A stretch of 64,000 bases of DNA, taken from NCBI RefSeq assembly GCF_001486165.1, contig NZ_LN908977.1:505621-569620 (forward strand), given 5' to 3'. This DNA is from Bittarella massiliensis (ex Durand et al. 2017) (lineage in GTDB: Bacteria; Bacillota; Clostridia; Oscillospirales; Ruminococcaceae). Shown here piece by piece: positions 8,914 through 17,138 of this stretch; position 1 is the first letter of the stretch; each line of letters begins with the position of its first letter. Both the position numbers and the translations under genes were made by a program. The notes under the pieces are model-generated. The model saw only the letters and a list, made by a program, of their open reading frames with translations. It was not told the DNA's origin and ran no database searches.

Positions 8914-9261
8914 ATGGGGATGGGCATCTTCTATCAGTTCTGCCTCGCCGTATCGGCCGGGGTCGTACTGGGCTTTTTGGGAGGGGCGATCAAGGCCATC
9001 TGCCGCAAGAAAGGGTATTCCCAGCAGCAGGTGACGCAGGCCCGAAAGGCGCTGGCCCGGGCGGCCCGGGTGGCCAAATACCTCACCTTTCTCGGGCTGG
9101 CGCTGGGGCTCATCTGGTGCGTTTACTTTTTGGTGCTGGGGGCGGTGTCCCCCGGGCAGGCCGAGTACGCCAACAACATGTCCGAATTGATCGTCGCCGT
9201 CCTCACCGTGATCTCCATCGTCTTTGCCTTCCTCGAATTTCTCAAGCACGCCGACGGCTGA
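8914..9261 (+). CDS. Small membrane protein of unknown function
   Basis: 115 residues, ATG at 8914 after GGGGAGAAGAGG. Three hydrophobic segments (about residues 5-25, 56-77 and 90-110) are separated by a basic cytoplasm-type loop (CRKKGYSQQQVTQARKALARAAR). Not recognised. It has its own near-consensus promoter and a terminator, so it is a real single-gene unit. Confidence 0.75.
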   Translation: MGMGIFYQFCLAVSAGVVLGFLGGAIKAICRKKGYSQQQVTQARKALARAARVAKYLTFLGLALGLIWCVYFLVLGAVSPGQAEYANNMSELIVAVLTVISIVFAFLEFLKHADG

Positions 9262-9274
9262 ACGGCCGCAGGCA

Positions 9275-9308
9275 GAAAAAAGCCGCCCTTTGTGGGGCGG
9301 CTTTTTTG
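9275..9308. terminator. Bidirectional terminator
   Basis: A-run, GCCGCCC / GGGCGGC stem, T-run. It separates the small membrane protein from the convergent ribbon-helix-helix gene. Confidence 0.88.
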
Positions 9309-9313
9309 GCCCG

Positions 9314-9508
9314 TCACGGCGGGTGCGGAGGGTCCTCCTCCGGCAGGTCGGCCAGGGCGTATTCGACGGCCTGCAGGAGGAGGGAGTTGAGGGAGACGCC
9401 GGTGCGCTTTTTGAGGGCGCAGAGCCGGTCGTAGAGGGCGGCGGGGAAGCGGGTGGTCAGGCCGATGTCGGCCCCTTTGTACCCAATTGCCCTGATTGTA
9501 AACGCCAT
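9314..9508 (-). CDS. Small ribbon-helix-helix-like protein
   Basis: 64 residues, ATG at 9508 preceded by AAAGGAG. The N-terminal strand GADIGLTTRFPAALYDRLCALKKRTGVSLNSLLLQAVEYAL has the shape of the Arc/CopG or HicB-tail DNA-binding fold: a beta strand followed by two helices ending in an NSLLLQAVEYAL helix. It could be an orphan antitoxin or a small regulator; no toxin gene is adjacent. TTGACA occurs on the minus strand about 50 bases upstream (9570-9575). Confidence 0.7.
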   Translation of the reverse strand: MAFTIRAIGYKGADIGLTTRFPAALYDRLCALKKRTGVSLNSLLLQAVEYALADLPEEDPPHPP

Positions 9509-9741
9509 TGTAAGACCGCTCCTTTCCTCTCGGTGTACAAGTCTACAATAGCGCAAATTAGCCTGTCAATAAAGAGCAATTTTCGCGAGTGATTTGGGCA
9601 AACACTTCAGTCCACTGGTGAAATGGTGCAAAAAATTGGTCCTCCCGTGCTTTTGTCACAGAAAAATGGAGATGTGCTTTCGGGTTTATCCCCCCGCCCC
9701 GCCGCCCATACTAAGGAAAAAACAGGGGAGGCGGTCTTTTT

Positions 9742-11355
9742 ATGCGCCGTGTGAGGGAAAAGCGAACCAAACTGCAAAAGCGCACCCGGGTGGTGGCCCT
9801 GGTGCTGGCGGCCGTGTCGGTGCTGCTGGGGGTGCGCATCTACGCCCTCGGCCGGGACGAGGAGATCGTCTCGGCCGCCCGCAGCCAGTCCACCCGGCGG
9901 GTGGTCATCTCCCAGAACCGGGGGACCATCTTCGACTGCAACCTGCAGCGGCTCACCAACGCCGAGACCGGGTACAAGCTGGTGGTGACCAAAAACTTCG
10001 GTCAGGTCAAATCCATCCTGCAAAAAATCGTCCCCGACGACCGGGACTACGCCCTGGAGATGGCGGCCAAGGGGAAAATCTTTTCGGTCCGCCTCACCGG
10101 ACCCCTCAACTTTTCCGGGGGCTACACCGTGCGCTACCAAAAGCCGGTGGGGGAGGGGCAGTTGGCCCCCCACATCATCGGCTACACCGACGAAAGCGGC
10201 GGGGTGGTGGGGCTGCAAAAGGCCCTCAACAGCCAGTTGGAGGAGCTGGGCGGCGAGCGCTCCCTCTCCTTTGGAGTGGACGCCACCGGCTCCCCCCTCC
10301 TCTCGGGGGAGATCACCGGCGAGTCCGACCCCGACCTCAACCGCGGCCCGGTGCTGACGCTGGACAGCCGCGTCCAATCCCTCTGCGAGGAGGTGGGGGG
10401 CCGCTCCATCGAGTCGGGGGCCATCGTCGTTCTCGACAGCGCCTCGGGCGAGATCCGGGGCTGCGCCAGCTTCCCCGCCTACGACCCGGCCAACGTGGCC
10501 GCCAGCCTGAACGCCCCCCACTCCCCCCTGGTCAACAAGGCCTTTGAGGCCTACGCCGTGGGCTCGACCTTCAAGTTGGTCACCGCCTCCGCCGCCGTGG
10601 AGAGCGGCATCTCCCCCGACACCCGCTTCACCTGCGAGGGCCAGGTGACGGTGGGGGACACCGTCTACCGCTGCCACAAGCTGCAGGGCCACGGCGAACT
10701 GGACATGGCCGGGGCCATTGAAAAGTCCTGCAACTGCTATTTCGTCCAGCTCTCCCAGCAGATGGGGGACGAGTTCCTCCTCTCCCTGGCCAAGGATATG
10801 GGGTTTGGCAAAAAAACGGTCTTCTGTGACGGCCTCTCCACCGCGGCAGGCAATCTGCCCACCGCCCAGCAGCTCCTGCAGGGGGACATGGAGAACTTCT
10901 CCTTCGGCCAGGGCAAACTGTTGGCCACCCCGGTGCAGTTGGCGGCCATGGTCAACGTCTTTGCCCAAAACGGCGTCTACCGGCAGCCCACCCTGCTGCG
11001 CGGCACCTACCAGGACGGCCAGCTGCGGGCCGAGGCGCCGGCCGCCGCTCGGCAGGTGATTTCAGAGAAAACCGCCGCGGCCGTCAAGGAGGCCATGCTC
11101 CAGGTGACCGAGGAGGGCGGCACCGGCACCCGCGCCAAGGTGGAGGGGCTCTCCATCGCCGGCAAGACCGCCACCGCCCAGACCGGCGTCTTTGTGGACG
11201 GGGAAGAGCAGCTCAACGCCTACTTCTCCGGCTTTTTCCCGGCGGAAAACCCCCGCTACACGGTGGTGGTCTTCTGCGAGAACGGCGGCGAGGGCAGCTT
11301 TGTGGCCGCCCCCATCTTCAAGGAACTGGCCGAGGGACTGATGGCCCTGCAGTAG
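9742..11355 (+). CDS. Class B penicillin-binding protein (PBP2/FtsI-like transpeptidase)
   Basis: 537 residues. One N-terminal membrane segment (about 17-35), a dimerisation region, then the transpeptidase domain. The acylation motif is STFK near residue 274 (nucleophile Ser) and the second motif SCN near 330. The third motif reads KTATAQTG near 474 instead of KTGTAQ. Shorter than canonical FtsI/PBP2 and without PASTA domains. The upstream non-coding stretch (9590-9741) has a CATACTA near 9706 that could be a forespore-type -10, but this is weak. Not next to other wall genes, so septal, elongation or spore-wall role is undecided. Confidence 0.88.
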   Translation: MRRVREKRTKLQKRTRVVALVLAAVSVLLGVRIYALGRDEEIVSAARSQSTRRVVISQNRGTIFDCNLQRLTNAETGYKLVVTKNFGQVKSILQKIVPDDRDYALEMAAKGKIFSVRLTGPLNFSGGYTVRYQKPVGEGQLAPHIIGYTDESGGVVGLQKALNSQLEELGGERSLSFGVDATGSPLLSGEITGESDPDLNRGPVLTLDSRVQSLCEEVGGRSIESGAIVVLDSASGEIRGCASFPAYDPANVAASLNAPHSPLVNKAFEAYAVGSTFKLVTASAAVESGISPDTRFTCEGQVTVGDTVYRCHKLQGHGELDMAGAIEKSCNCYFVQLSQQMGDEFLLSLAKDMGFGKKTVFCDGLSTAAGNLPTAQQLLQGDMENFSFGQGKLLATPVQLAAMVNVFAQNGVYRQPTLLRGTYQDGQLRAEAPAAARQVISEKTAAAVKEAMLQVTEEGGTGTRAKVEGLSIAGKTATAQTGVFVDGEEQLNAYFSGFFPAENPRYTVVVFCENGGEGSFVAAPIFKELAEGLMALQ

Positions 11356-11391
11356 GGCCTGAAGTTTTTTGAAAAAAGTCCATTTCCCCCC

Positions 11392-11422
11392 TTGACCCTC
11401 ACGCACCGTGAGGGGGTATAGT
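11392..11422 (+). promoter_or_regulatory. MerR-type promoter/operator with 19-bp spacer
   Basis: TTGACC (11392-11397) and TATAGT (11417-11422) are 19 bp apart. An 8-bp perfect inverted repeat CCCTCACG-CAC-CGTGAGGG (11396-11414) fills the spacer. This is the hallmark of promoters activated by DNA-twisting MerR proteins, here the gene directly downstream. Confidence 0.9.
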
Positions 11423-11509
11423 AGTCGTAGAGGGCAGCGGTCCCCGCCGCCCCCTCTGCCGGCAGAACGAACATCCACCACGACAAAAAGGGAGGGAGCA
11501 CAAGCTGTG

Positions 11510-12379
11510 ATGACCGTCAAACAGGTCGCCTCGCTGACTGGCGTCAGCGTGCGCACCCTGCAATTTTACGACGAGATCGGCCTGTTCAAACCGACCGCCA
11601 CCAGCGAGGCGGGCTACCGCCTCTACGACGAGGCCGCGCTGGAGACCTTGCAGCAGATCCTGTTTTTCAAGGAGCTGGACTTCACCCTGCGGGAGATCCA
11701 GGCCATTCTGGCGGACCCCGCCTTTGACCGGGCGGCCGCCTTTGCCAAACAGCGGCAGCTCATCGAGATGAAGCGGGACCGGCTCAACGGCCTGTTGGAG
11801 CTTTTGGACAGGCTGACAAAGGGGGAGATATGGTTGGACTTTGACAAATTTGACATGAGCGAGTACTTCCGCGTGTTGGCGGAATTCAAGGAGACCCATC
11901 TGGAGAAGATCGTCGAGCGCTTCGGCAGCGTCGCGTCCTTCGACGAGATGCTCGATGAGCTGAAAGCCCACAGCGGGGACATCGCCCCGCTGGTGCTTCG
12001 GCAGTACGGCAGCATGGAGAGATACGCGGCCGCCATGAGGGAGACCTTTCAAAACTATCTGGAAAATGGCCCCTCGGTCGAGCCCTCCCAGGTGGATGAA
12101 CTGGTCGCCCAGGGGGACGCCGTCGCCCACCGCATCCTGGGCGATCTGCAGGCAGACCCCGCCTCGCCCGAGGTGCAGGCGGCCGTCGCCGAGTGGGTCG
12201 CCATGGGCGAGCGCACCAGCGGCGGCACCAACATGGGCGATGGCTACTGGCCCTTTTTGGCCGAGTGCTACCTGACAAACCCCGCCTATATCGAGGGCAC
12301 CGACCGCCACTTTGGCAAAGAGGGGTGCGCCCGCTTCTTGGGCCTCGCCCTCAAAGCCTATCTCGCCAAAAAGGAATAG
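11510..12379 (+). CDS. MerR family regulator with TipAS-like drug-sensing domain
   Basis: 289 residues (ATG at 11510; an in-frame GTG directly before it is an alternative). The N-terminal MerR winged helix reads MTVKQVASLTGVSVRTLQFYDEIGLF, followed by the dimerisation coiled coil (about 75-115). The C-terminal half (about 170-289, with the ERTSGGTNMGDGYWPFL block) resembles the TipAS antibiotic-binding domain. TipA proteins bind thiopeptides and activate their own promoter, which fits the autoregulatory operator upstream. No resistance gene is adjacent. Confidence 0.88.
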   Translation: MTVKQVASLTGVSVRTLQFYDEIGLFKPTATSEAGYRLYDEAALETLQQILFFKELDFTLREIQAILADPAFDRAAAFAKQRQLIEMKRDRLNGLLELLDRLTKGEIWLDFDKFDMSEYFRVLAEFKETHLEKIVERFGSVASFDEMLDELKAHSGDIAPLVLRQYGSMERYAAAMRETFQNYLENGPSVEPSQVDELVAQGDAVAHRILGDLQADPASPEVQAAVAEWVAMGERTSGGTNMGDGYWPFLAECYLTNPAYIEGTDRHFGKEGCARFLGLALKAYLAKKE

Positions 12380-12400
12380 CGCCGTCCGGCGCAAAAAGGG

Positions 12401-12446
12401 GGAGCGGGTCCCGGCATCCAAGTGTGCCGGGACCCGCTCTCCCTCT
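12401..12446 (+). terminator. Terminator-like hairpin after the MerR gene
   Basis: GAGCGGGTCCCGGCA / TGCCGGGACCCGCTC perfect 15-bp stem. The tail is pyrimidine-rich (TCCCTCTCT) rather than a pure T-run. Confidence 0.6.
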
Positions 12447-12540
12447 CTGTATAAAACCCGCCCGGAAGGGGAAACGTTCCAACAGGCGTCTTTTTAAAAA
12501 ACACCCCTGGCGGAGTCGGTCAAATCCAACCATCCGCTCT

Positions 12541-12708
12541 CGATCAGTCAAAATCAGTCACCCCTCTGCGGCGGCATTTCCCCTGTACAGAAGGGGAAAA
12601 AGGGGAGGGACGGGCAGATTTCACAAAAGCAATCAGTCATATTCAGTCAGAAATACAACGATTATTTGATTAAAAATGATTGAATGTGATTGATATTGGT
12701 GATATGAT
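12541..12708 (+). promoter_or_regulatory. fru operon promoter with phased operator repeats
   Basis: Promoter TTGAAT (12680-12685), 17 bp, TATGAT (12703-12708). Tandem 10-bp-phased elements surround it: ATCAGTCA twice at 12543-12560, ATCAGTCA and TTCAGTCA at 12632-12649, and TGATTAA, TGATTGA, TGATTGA at 12667, 12677 and 12687. The last set overlaps the -35. Directly repeated sites one helical turn apart are typical for DeoR-family sugar repressors, and fruR is the first gene. The rest of the 12447-12753 gap is AT-rich with no gene. Confidence 0.75.
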
Positions 12709-12753
12709 GGGGGCACAGAACGGGGGAAGCCCCGACAGAAGGGGAGGAATGAG

Positions 12754-13506
12754 ATGCTGACGGAAGAGCGCTACCGGGAGATCTTGCAGTGGGTGGCCCA
12801 GCGGGGCAGCGCCACGGTGGCCGAGTTGACCGCCCTGCTGGGGAGTTCGGAATCCACCGTCCGCCGGGACCTGACCGCCCTGCACAGGATGGGCAAACTC
12901 ATCAAGGTACACGGGGGGGCCACGGCGCTGGAAAACAGCTATGTCGCCGGCGAGGATGAGGTCAGCGTCCGCCACGGGCAGAATACCGGGGAGAAGCAGC
13001 GGATCGCCGCCTATGCCGCCGGGCTCATCGGCGGGGGCGACTTCTGCTACATCGACGCGGGCACCACCACCGAAATGCTGGTGGACGCCCTGCAGGAGCG
13101 GGAGGCCGTCTACGTCACCAACGGGGTGGTACACGCGCAAAAGCTGGCCCAAAAGGGCTGCCGCACCGTCCTCTTGGGGGGCGAGGTGCGGGCCGTGACC
13201 GACGGCATCGTCGGCGGCGAGGCGCTGGCCGCCCTGGGCCGCTACCACTTCACCAAGGGCTTTTTTGGGGCCAACGGCGTCGGGCTGCAGGGGGGGTTCT
13301 CCACCCCCGACCTGCGGGAGGCCCAGGTCAAGGAGGCCGCCCTCCTGCACTGCGGCGAGGCCTTTGTGCTGGCCGACCCCAGCAAGTTCGGCAAGCTCTC
13401 CTCGGTGACCTTTGCCGATTTGGGCGACGCCGCCATCGTCACCACCCGCCTCGGCGACAGGAGATATGCCGAGAAAACCACCGTTTGGGAGGTAGATACC
13501 CTGTGA
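12754..13506 (+). CDS. fruR: DeoR family regulator of the fructose operon
   Basis: 250 residues. The N-terminal helix-turn-helix (ERYREILQWVAQRGSATVAELTALLGSSESTVRRDL) ends in the VRRDL recognition helix of the DeoR/GlpR family. The C-terminal phosphosugar-sensing domain has the YIDAGTTTEML motif. As the first gene of a fruK-fruA operon it should be FruR, a repressor released by fructose 1-phosphate. The phased repeats upstream are its probable autoregulatory operators. Its TGA overlaps the GTG of the next gene. Confidence 0.92.
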   Translation: MLTEERYREILQWVAQRGSATVAELTALLGSSESTVRRDLTALHRMGKLIKVHGGATALENSYVAGEDEVSVRHGQNTGEKQRIAAYAAGLIGGGDFCYIDAGTTTEMLVDALQEREAVYVTNGVVHAQKLAQKGCRTVLLGGEVRAVTDGIVGGEALAALGRYHFTKGFFGANGVGLQGGFSTPDLREAQVKEAALLHCGEAFVLADPSKFGKLSSVTFADLGDAAIVTTRLGDRRYAEKTTVWEVDTL

Positions 13507-14423
13507 TTTACACCGTTACCTTCAACCCCTCGCTGGACTACACCCTCTCCCTCGAAAAGCTGGAGCTGGGCCGGGTCAACCGGGCGGCGGGTGAGACCCT
13601 CGCCGCCGGGGGCAAGGGTCTCAACGTCTCGATGGTGCTGCAAAACCTGGGCTACCCCAGCACCGCCCTGGGCTTTGTCTCCGGCTTCACCGGCGACGAG
13701 ATCGAGCGCCGGCTGAAAGCCCGCCGCTGCGCCACCCGCTTTATTCATCTGCCCGCGGGCCTCTCCCGCATCAACGTCAAGGTCCGGGCGGAGGAGGAGA
13801 GCGAGATCAACGGCCTCGGCCCCCCGATCGGGCCCGAGGCGCTGGAGGGGCTCTACGCCATCCTCGACGAGCTGGAGGAGGGCGACATCCTGGTGCTGGC
13901 CGGCAGCATCCCCGCCGCCCTGCCGGACGATATTTACCAGAACATCCTCAAGCGGCTTCAGGGCCGGGGGATCCGCGCCGCAGTGGACGCCACCGGCGAC
14001 CTCCTCTGCGAGACCCTGCCCTACCGCCCCTTCCTCATCAAGCCCAACAACCACGAGCTGGGCGAGATTTTCGGCAGGCCCCTGGCGGGGGCGGAGGAGA
14101 TCGCCTCCTGCGCCGAGCAACTGCGCCGGCGGGGGGCGCAAAACGTCCTCGTCTCCATGGCGGGGGACGGCGCCATCCTGGTGAGCGAGGGGGGCGCCCG
14201 CTTTCGGGCCGCCGCCCCCCAGGGCCAGGTCAAGGGCTCGGTGGGGGCGGGGGACTCGATGGTGGCCGGATTTTTGGCCGGCTGGCTGGCAAGCGGGGGC
14301 GACGTCAGGCGCGCCTTCGCCCTGGCCGTCGGCGCGGGCAGCGCCACCGCCTTCTCCGAGACCCTGGCCACCGGGGTCGAGGCCGAGCGCCTGGCATCCC
14401 AGGTGCGGATCGAATCGTTTTAA
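13503..14423 (+). CDS. fruK: 1-phosphofructokinase
   Basis: 306 residues. The GTG start at 13503 lies in a GTGA overlap with fruR and has GGGAGGT upstream. PfkB-family kinase: N-terminal TVTFNPSLDYT, substrate-site AGGKGLNVS, and the C-terminal GAGDSMVAGFLAGW with the catalytic Asp and anion hole. It phosphorylates fructose 1-phosphate made by the PTS to fructose 1,6-bisphosphate. Position between fruR and fruA supports 1-phosphofructokinase over tagatose-6-phosphate kinase. Confidence 0.92.
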   Translation: MIYTVTFNPSLDYTLSLEKLELGRVNRAAGETLAAGGKGLNVSMVLQNLGYPSTALGFVSGFTGDEIERRLKARRCATRFIHLPAGLSRINVKVRAEEESEINGLGPPIGPEALEGLYAILDELEEGDILVLAGSIPAALPDDIYQNILKRLQGRGIRAAVDATGDLLCETLPYRPFLIKPNNHELGEIFGRPLAGAEEIASCAEQLRRRGAQNVLVSMAGDGAILVSEGGARFRAAAPQGQVKGSVGAGDSMVAGFLAGWLASGGDVRRAFALAVGAGSATAFSETLATGVEAERLASQVRIESF

Positions 14424-14461
14424 GAGGGGTCGCCCCCCTTTGAGAGAGGAGTAGGGAAGAT

Positions 14462-16366
14462 ATGCGAATCACCGAATTGCTCAGCGAGCAGGGGGTCGCG
14501 CTGCACTTTCAGGCCGCCGACAAGGCCCAGGCCGTCGACGAGCTGGTAGAGCGGATGGACAGTCTGGGGGTCCTTGCCGACAAGGCCGCCTATAAGGCCC
14601 AGATCCTGGCCCGCGAGGAGGAGGGGACCACCGGCATCGGCGAGGGGGTGGCCATCCCCCACGCCAAGGTGGCCGCCGTCAAGCGGGCGGCCCTGGTGGC
14701 AGCGGTCTCCCGGGACGGGGTGGACTACGACTCCCTCGACGGGGAGCCCACCCACCTGTTTTTCATGATCGCCGCCCCGGAGGAGGCCAAGAACTTCCAC
14801 CTGGACCTGCTGGGCCGCCTCTCGGTCCTCCTGATGGACGAGGGGTTCCGCCAAAAGCTGATCGACGCCCCCACCCCGGCGGAGTTTTTGCGCATCATCG
14901 ACGAGGCCGACGAGGAGAAGGCGGAGGGGGAGACCCCCCAGCCCGCCCCCGCCGCCGGATACCAGATCGTGGCGGTAACCGCCTGCCCCACCGGCATCGC
15001 CCACACCTATATGGCGGCCGAGGGGCTGGAGCAGAAGGCCGCCGAGCTGGGCGTCTCCATCAAGGTGGAGACCAACGGCTCCGGCGGGGCGAAAAACGTC
15101 CTCACCCCCGAGGAGATCGCCGGGGCCAAGGGGGTCATCGTCGCCGCCGACACCCAGGTGGCGATGGAGCGCTTTGACGGCAAGCGGGTGGTGCAGACCA
15201 GGGTGGCCGACGGCATCTCCAAGCCGGGCGAACTCATCGCCGCGGTGCTGGAGGAAAAGGCCCCCCTCTACCGCGCCCAGGGCGGTGGCCAACAGCCCTC
15301 CCGGTCCCAGGGCAGGGAGGGGGCGGGCCACGCCATCTACAAGCACCTGATGAACGGTGTCTCCCACATGCTGCCCTTCGTCATCGGCGGCGGCATCCTC
15401 ATCGCCCTGGCCTTTTTGGCCGACACCCTCCTCGCCCCCGGGGCCGACCCGGCCAACTTCGGCAAAAACTCCCAGCTGGCGAACTTCCTCAAGACGGTGG
15501 GGGAGGCGGCCTTCGGCTTCATGCTGCCCATCCTGGCGGGCTACATCGCCTCCTCCATCGCCGACCGGCCGGGGCTGGCCGTGGGCTTTGTGGGCGGCGC
15601 CCTGGCCAGCGCCGGGGGCTCGGGCTTTTTGGGGGCGTTGATCGCCGGCTTTGCCGCGGGCTACCTGGTGCTTCTCCTCAAATGGCTCTGCGACAAACTC
15701 CCCGCCTCGCTGGAGGGGCTCAAGCCGGTGCTCCTCTACCCCCTCTTTGGCATCCTTGGCATCGGCGCTGCCATCACCTTTGTGGTCAACCCGCCGGTGA
15801 GCGCCCTCAACGCCGCCATCTCAAACGGCCTCATCAACATGGGCGAGGCCAGCGGCATCCTGCTGGGGGTGGTGTTGGCCGCCATGATGGCCATCGACAT
15901 GGGCGGCCCCTTCAACAAGGCGGCCTATGTCTTCGGCACCGCCTCCCTGCTGACGGCCGGCGGCGCCTCCATCTCCTCCGGGCCGATGGCGGCGGTGATG
16001 ATCGGCGGCATGGTGCCCCCTCTGGCCATCGCCCTCTGTTCCACCTTCTTTAAAAACCGCTTCACCGCCAAAGAGCGCCAGTCCGGCCTCACCAACTATA
16101 TCATGGGGCTCTCCTTCATCACCGAGGGGGCCATCCCCTTTGCGGCGGCCGACCCGCTGCGGGTCATCCCCGCCTGCGCCATCGGCTCGGCGGTGGCGGG
16201 CGGCCTGAGCATGTTCTTCGGCTGCACCCTGCCGGCCCCCCACGGCGGCATCTTCGTCATCCCGGTGGTGCACAACTGGCCCATGTACCTGCTGGCCCTG
16301 GCCATCGGCTCGGCGGTGAGCACGCTCCTGCTGGCCCTGTTAAAGAAACCCGTCGGGGAGGACTGA
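14462..16366 (+). CDS. fruA: PTS fructose transporter subunit IIABC
   Basis: 634 residues, three domains in one chain. EIIA (1-145) has the phosphoryl-accepting His67 in AIPHAK. EIIB (about 165-265) has Cys175 in VTACPTGIAHTYMAAEG. EIIC (about 295-634) has roughly nine to ten membrane segments. It imports fructose with conversion to fructose 1-phosphate. AGAGAGGAG lies upstream of the ATG. Sits between fruK and ptsH in the same operon. Confidence 0.95.
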   Translation: MRITELLSEQGVALHFQAADKAQAVDELVERMDSLGVLADKAAYKAQILAREEEGTTGIGEGVAIPHAKVAAVKRAALVAAVSRDGVDYDSLDGEPTHLFFMIAAPEEAKNFHLDLLGRLSVLLMDEGFRQKLIDAPTPAEFLRIIDEADEEKAEGETPQPAPAAGYQIVAVTACPTGIAHTYMAAEGLEQKAAELGVSIKVETNGSGGAKNVLTPEEIAGAKGVIVAADTQVAMERFDGKRVVQTRVADGISKPGELIAAVLEEKAPLYRAQGGGQQPSRSQGREGAGHAIYKHLMNGVSHMLPFVIGGGILIALAFLADTLLAPGADPANFGKNSQLANFLKTVGEAAFGFMLPILAGYIASSIADRPGLAVGFVGGALASAGGSGFLGALIAGFAAGYLVLLLKWLCDKLPASLEGLKPVLLYPLFGILGIGAAITFVVNPPVSALNAAISNGLINMGEASGILLGVVLAAMMAIDMGGPFNKAAYVFGTASLLTAGGASISSGPMAAVMIGGMVPPLAIALCSTFFKNRFTAKERQSGLTNYIMGLSFITEGAIPFAAADPLRVIPACAIGSAVAGGLSMFFGCTLPAPHGGIFVIPVVHNWPMYLLALAIGSAVSTLLLALLKKPVGED

Positions 16367-16409
16367 CCCCCTGACGACCATCCACCATCCAAACAAGGAG
16401 GAATCGATT

Positions 16410-16667
16410 GTGATCACATTCACCTACACCATCACCGACGCGTCCGGCATCCACGCCCGCCCCGCGGGCCTGCTGGTCAAACAGGCGGCCGGGTTCCCCT
16501 GCGCCATCACCCTGCGAAAGGGGGAGAAGACCGCCGACGCCAAGCGCATCTTCGCCGTCATGAGCCTGGCCGCCAAACAGGGCGAGACCATCACCGTCTC
16601 CTGCGACGGCGAGGGCGAGGCCGAGGCGGCCAAGGCCCTGGAGGCCTTTTTGGCGGAAAATCTCTAG
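16410..16667 (+). CDS. ptsH: HPr phosphocarrier protein lacking Ser46
   Basis: 85 residues, GTG start at 16410 with AAGGAGG upstream. The active site GIHARPAG keeps His15 and Arg17, so it can carry phosphate from enzyme I to EIIA. The regulatory segment, normally KSIMGVMSL in Firmicutes with Ser46, reads KRIFAVMSL: Arg46 replaces the HPr-kinase target. This copy therefore should not form P-Ser-HPr for CcpA-type catabolite repression. It lies between fruA and a lipoprotein gene. Confidence 0.93.
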   Translation: MITFTYTITDASGIHARPAGLLVKQAAGFPCAITLRKGEKTADAKRIFAVMSLAAKQGETITVSCDGEGEAEAAKALEAFLAENL

Positions 16668-16711
16668 GGATAGGGGCGCGCAAGGACTTTTAGAGAGGAC
16701 GGGGATCCACG

Positions 16712-17071
16712 GTGCACAGATACCAAAGGGCGCTGTTTCTTTTTCTCGCGCTGCTCACCCTTTCGCTGACAGGGTGTAAAGGGCCAAACAAAGCTGCCGA
16801 AGAGCCCCAGCTGTCGGTGCACATCGCCCAGGCCAAATTGGTGATGGAGGTGGGCGAGGTGCGGCAGCTCACCGTCGACATCGAGTCCACCTTCAGTCCG
16901 ACCGTCGGCTGGAGGATCGAAGGGGCGGAGATTCTCGCCTCGCTGGGCGACGGAAAGCTGAAAGCCCTCTCTGTCGGCGAGGCAACGGTGACGGTGATCG
17001 TCGAGGCTGACGGCAGGGAGGTCTCTGACTCGGTGCAGGTAGAGGTCGTCCCCGCCAAAGGGGACTCGTGA
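16712..17071 (+). CDS. Small lipoprotein with Ig-like (BIG2-type) domain
   Basis: 119 residues, GTG start at 16712. Signal peptide with lipobox SLTGC. The mature part looks like one bacterial Ig-like beta domain: KLVMEVGEVRQLTVDIES near the start, then LGDGKLKALSVGEATVTVIV, the BIG2-style repeat end. Function unknown. Its place between ptsH and ptsI, with gaps of 44 and 67 bases, is odd: a surface lipoprotein inside a sugar-uptake operon. It may help sugar capture or simply be hitchhiking. Confidence 0.8.
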   Translation: MHRYQRALFLFLALLTLSLTGCKGPNKAAEEPQLSVHIAQAKLVMEVGEVRQLTVDIESTFSPTVGWRIEGAEILASLGDGKLKALSVGEATVTVIVEADGREVSDSVQVEVVPAKGDS

Positions 17072-17138
17072 TTTACAATGAACGATTTGACGGATTGAGG
17101 CGCGCCGGTCACCCCGGCGCGGGAAAGGGGCGGTCTCT

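Noticed and set aside
9680-9715. Forespore sigma-F/G promoter before the PBP gene (GTTTA...CATACTA)
   Set aside because: The -10 fits but the spacer is 18 bp and the -35 is weak; too little to call.
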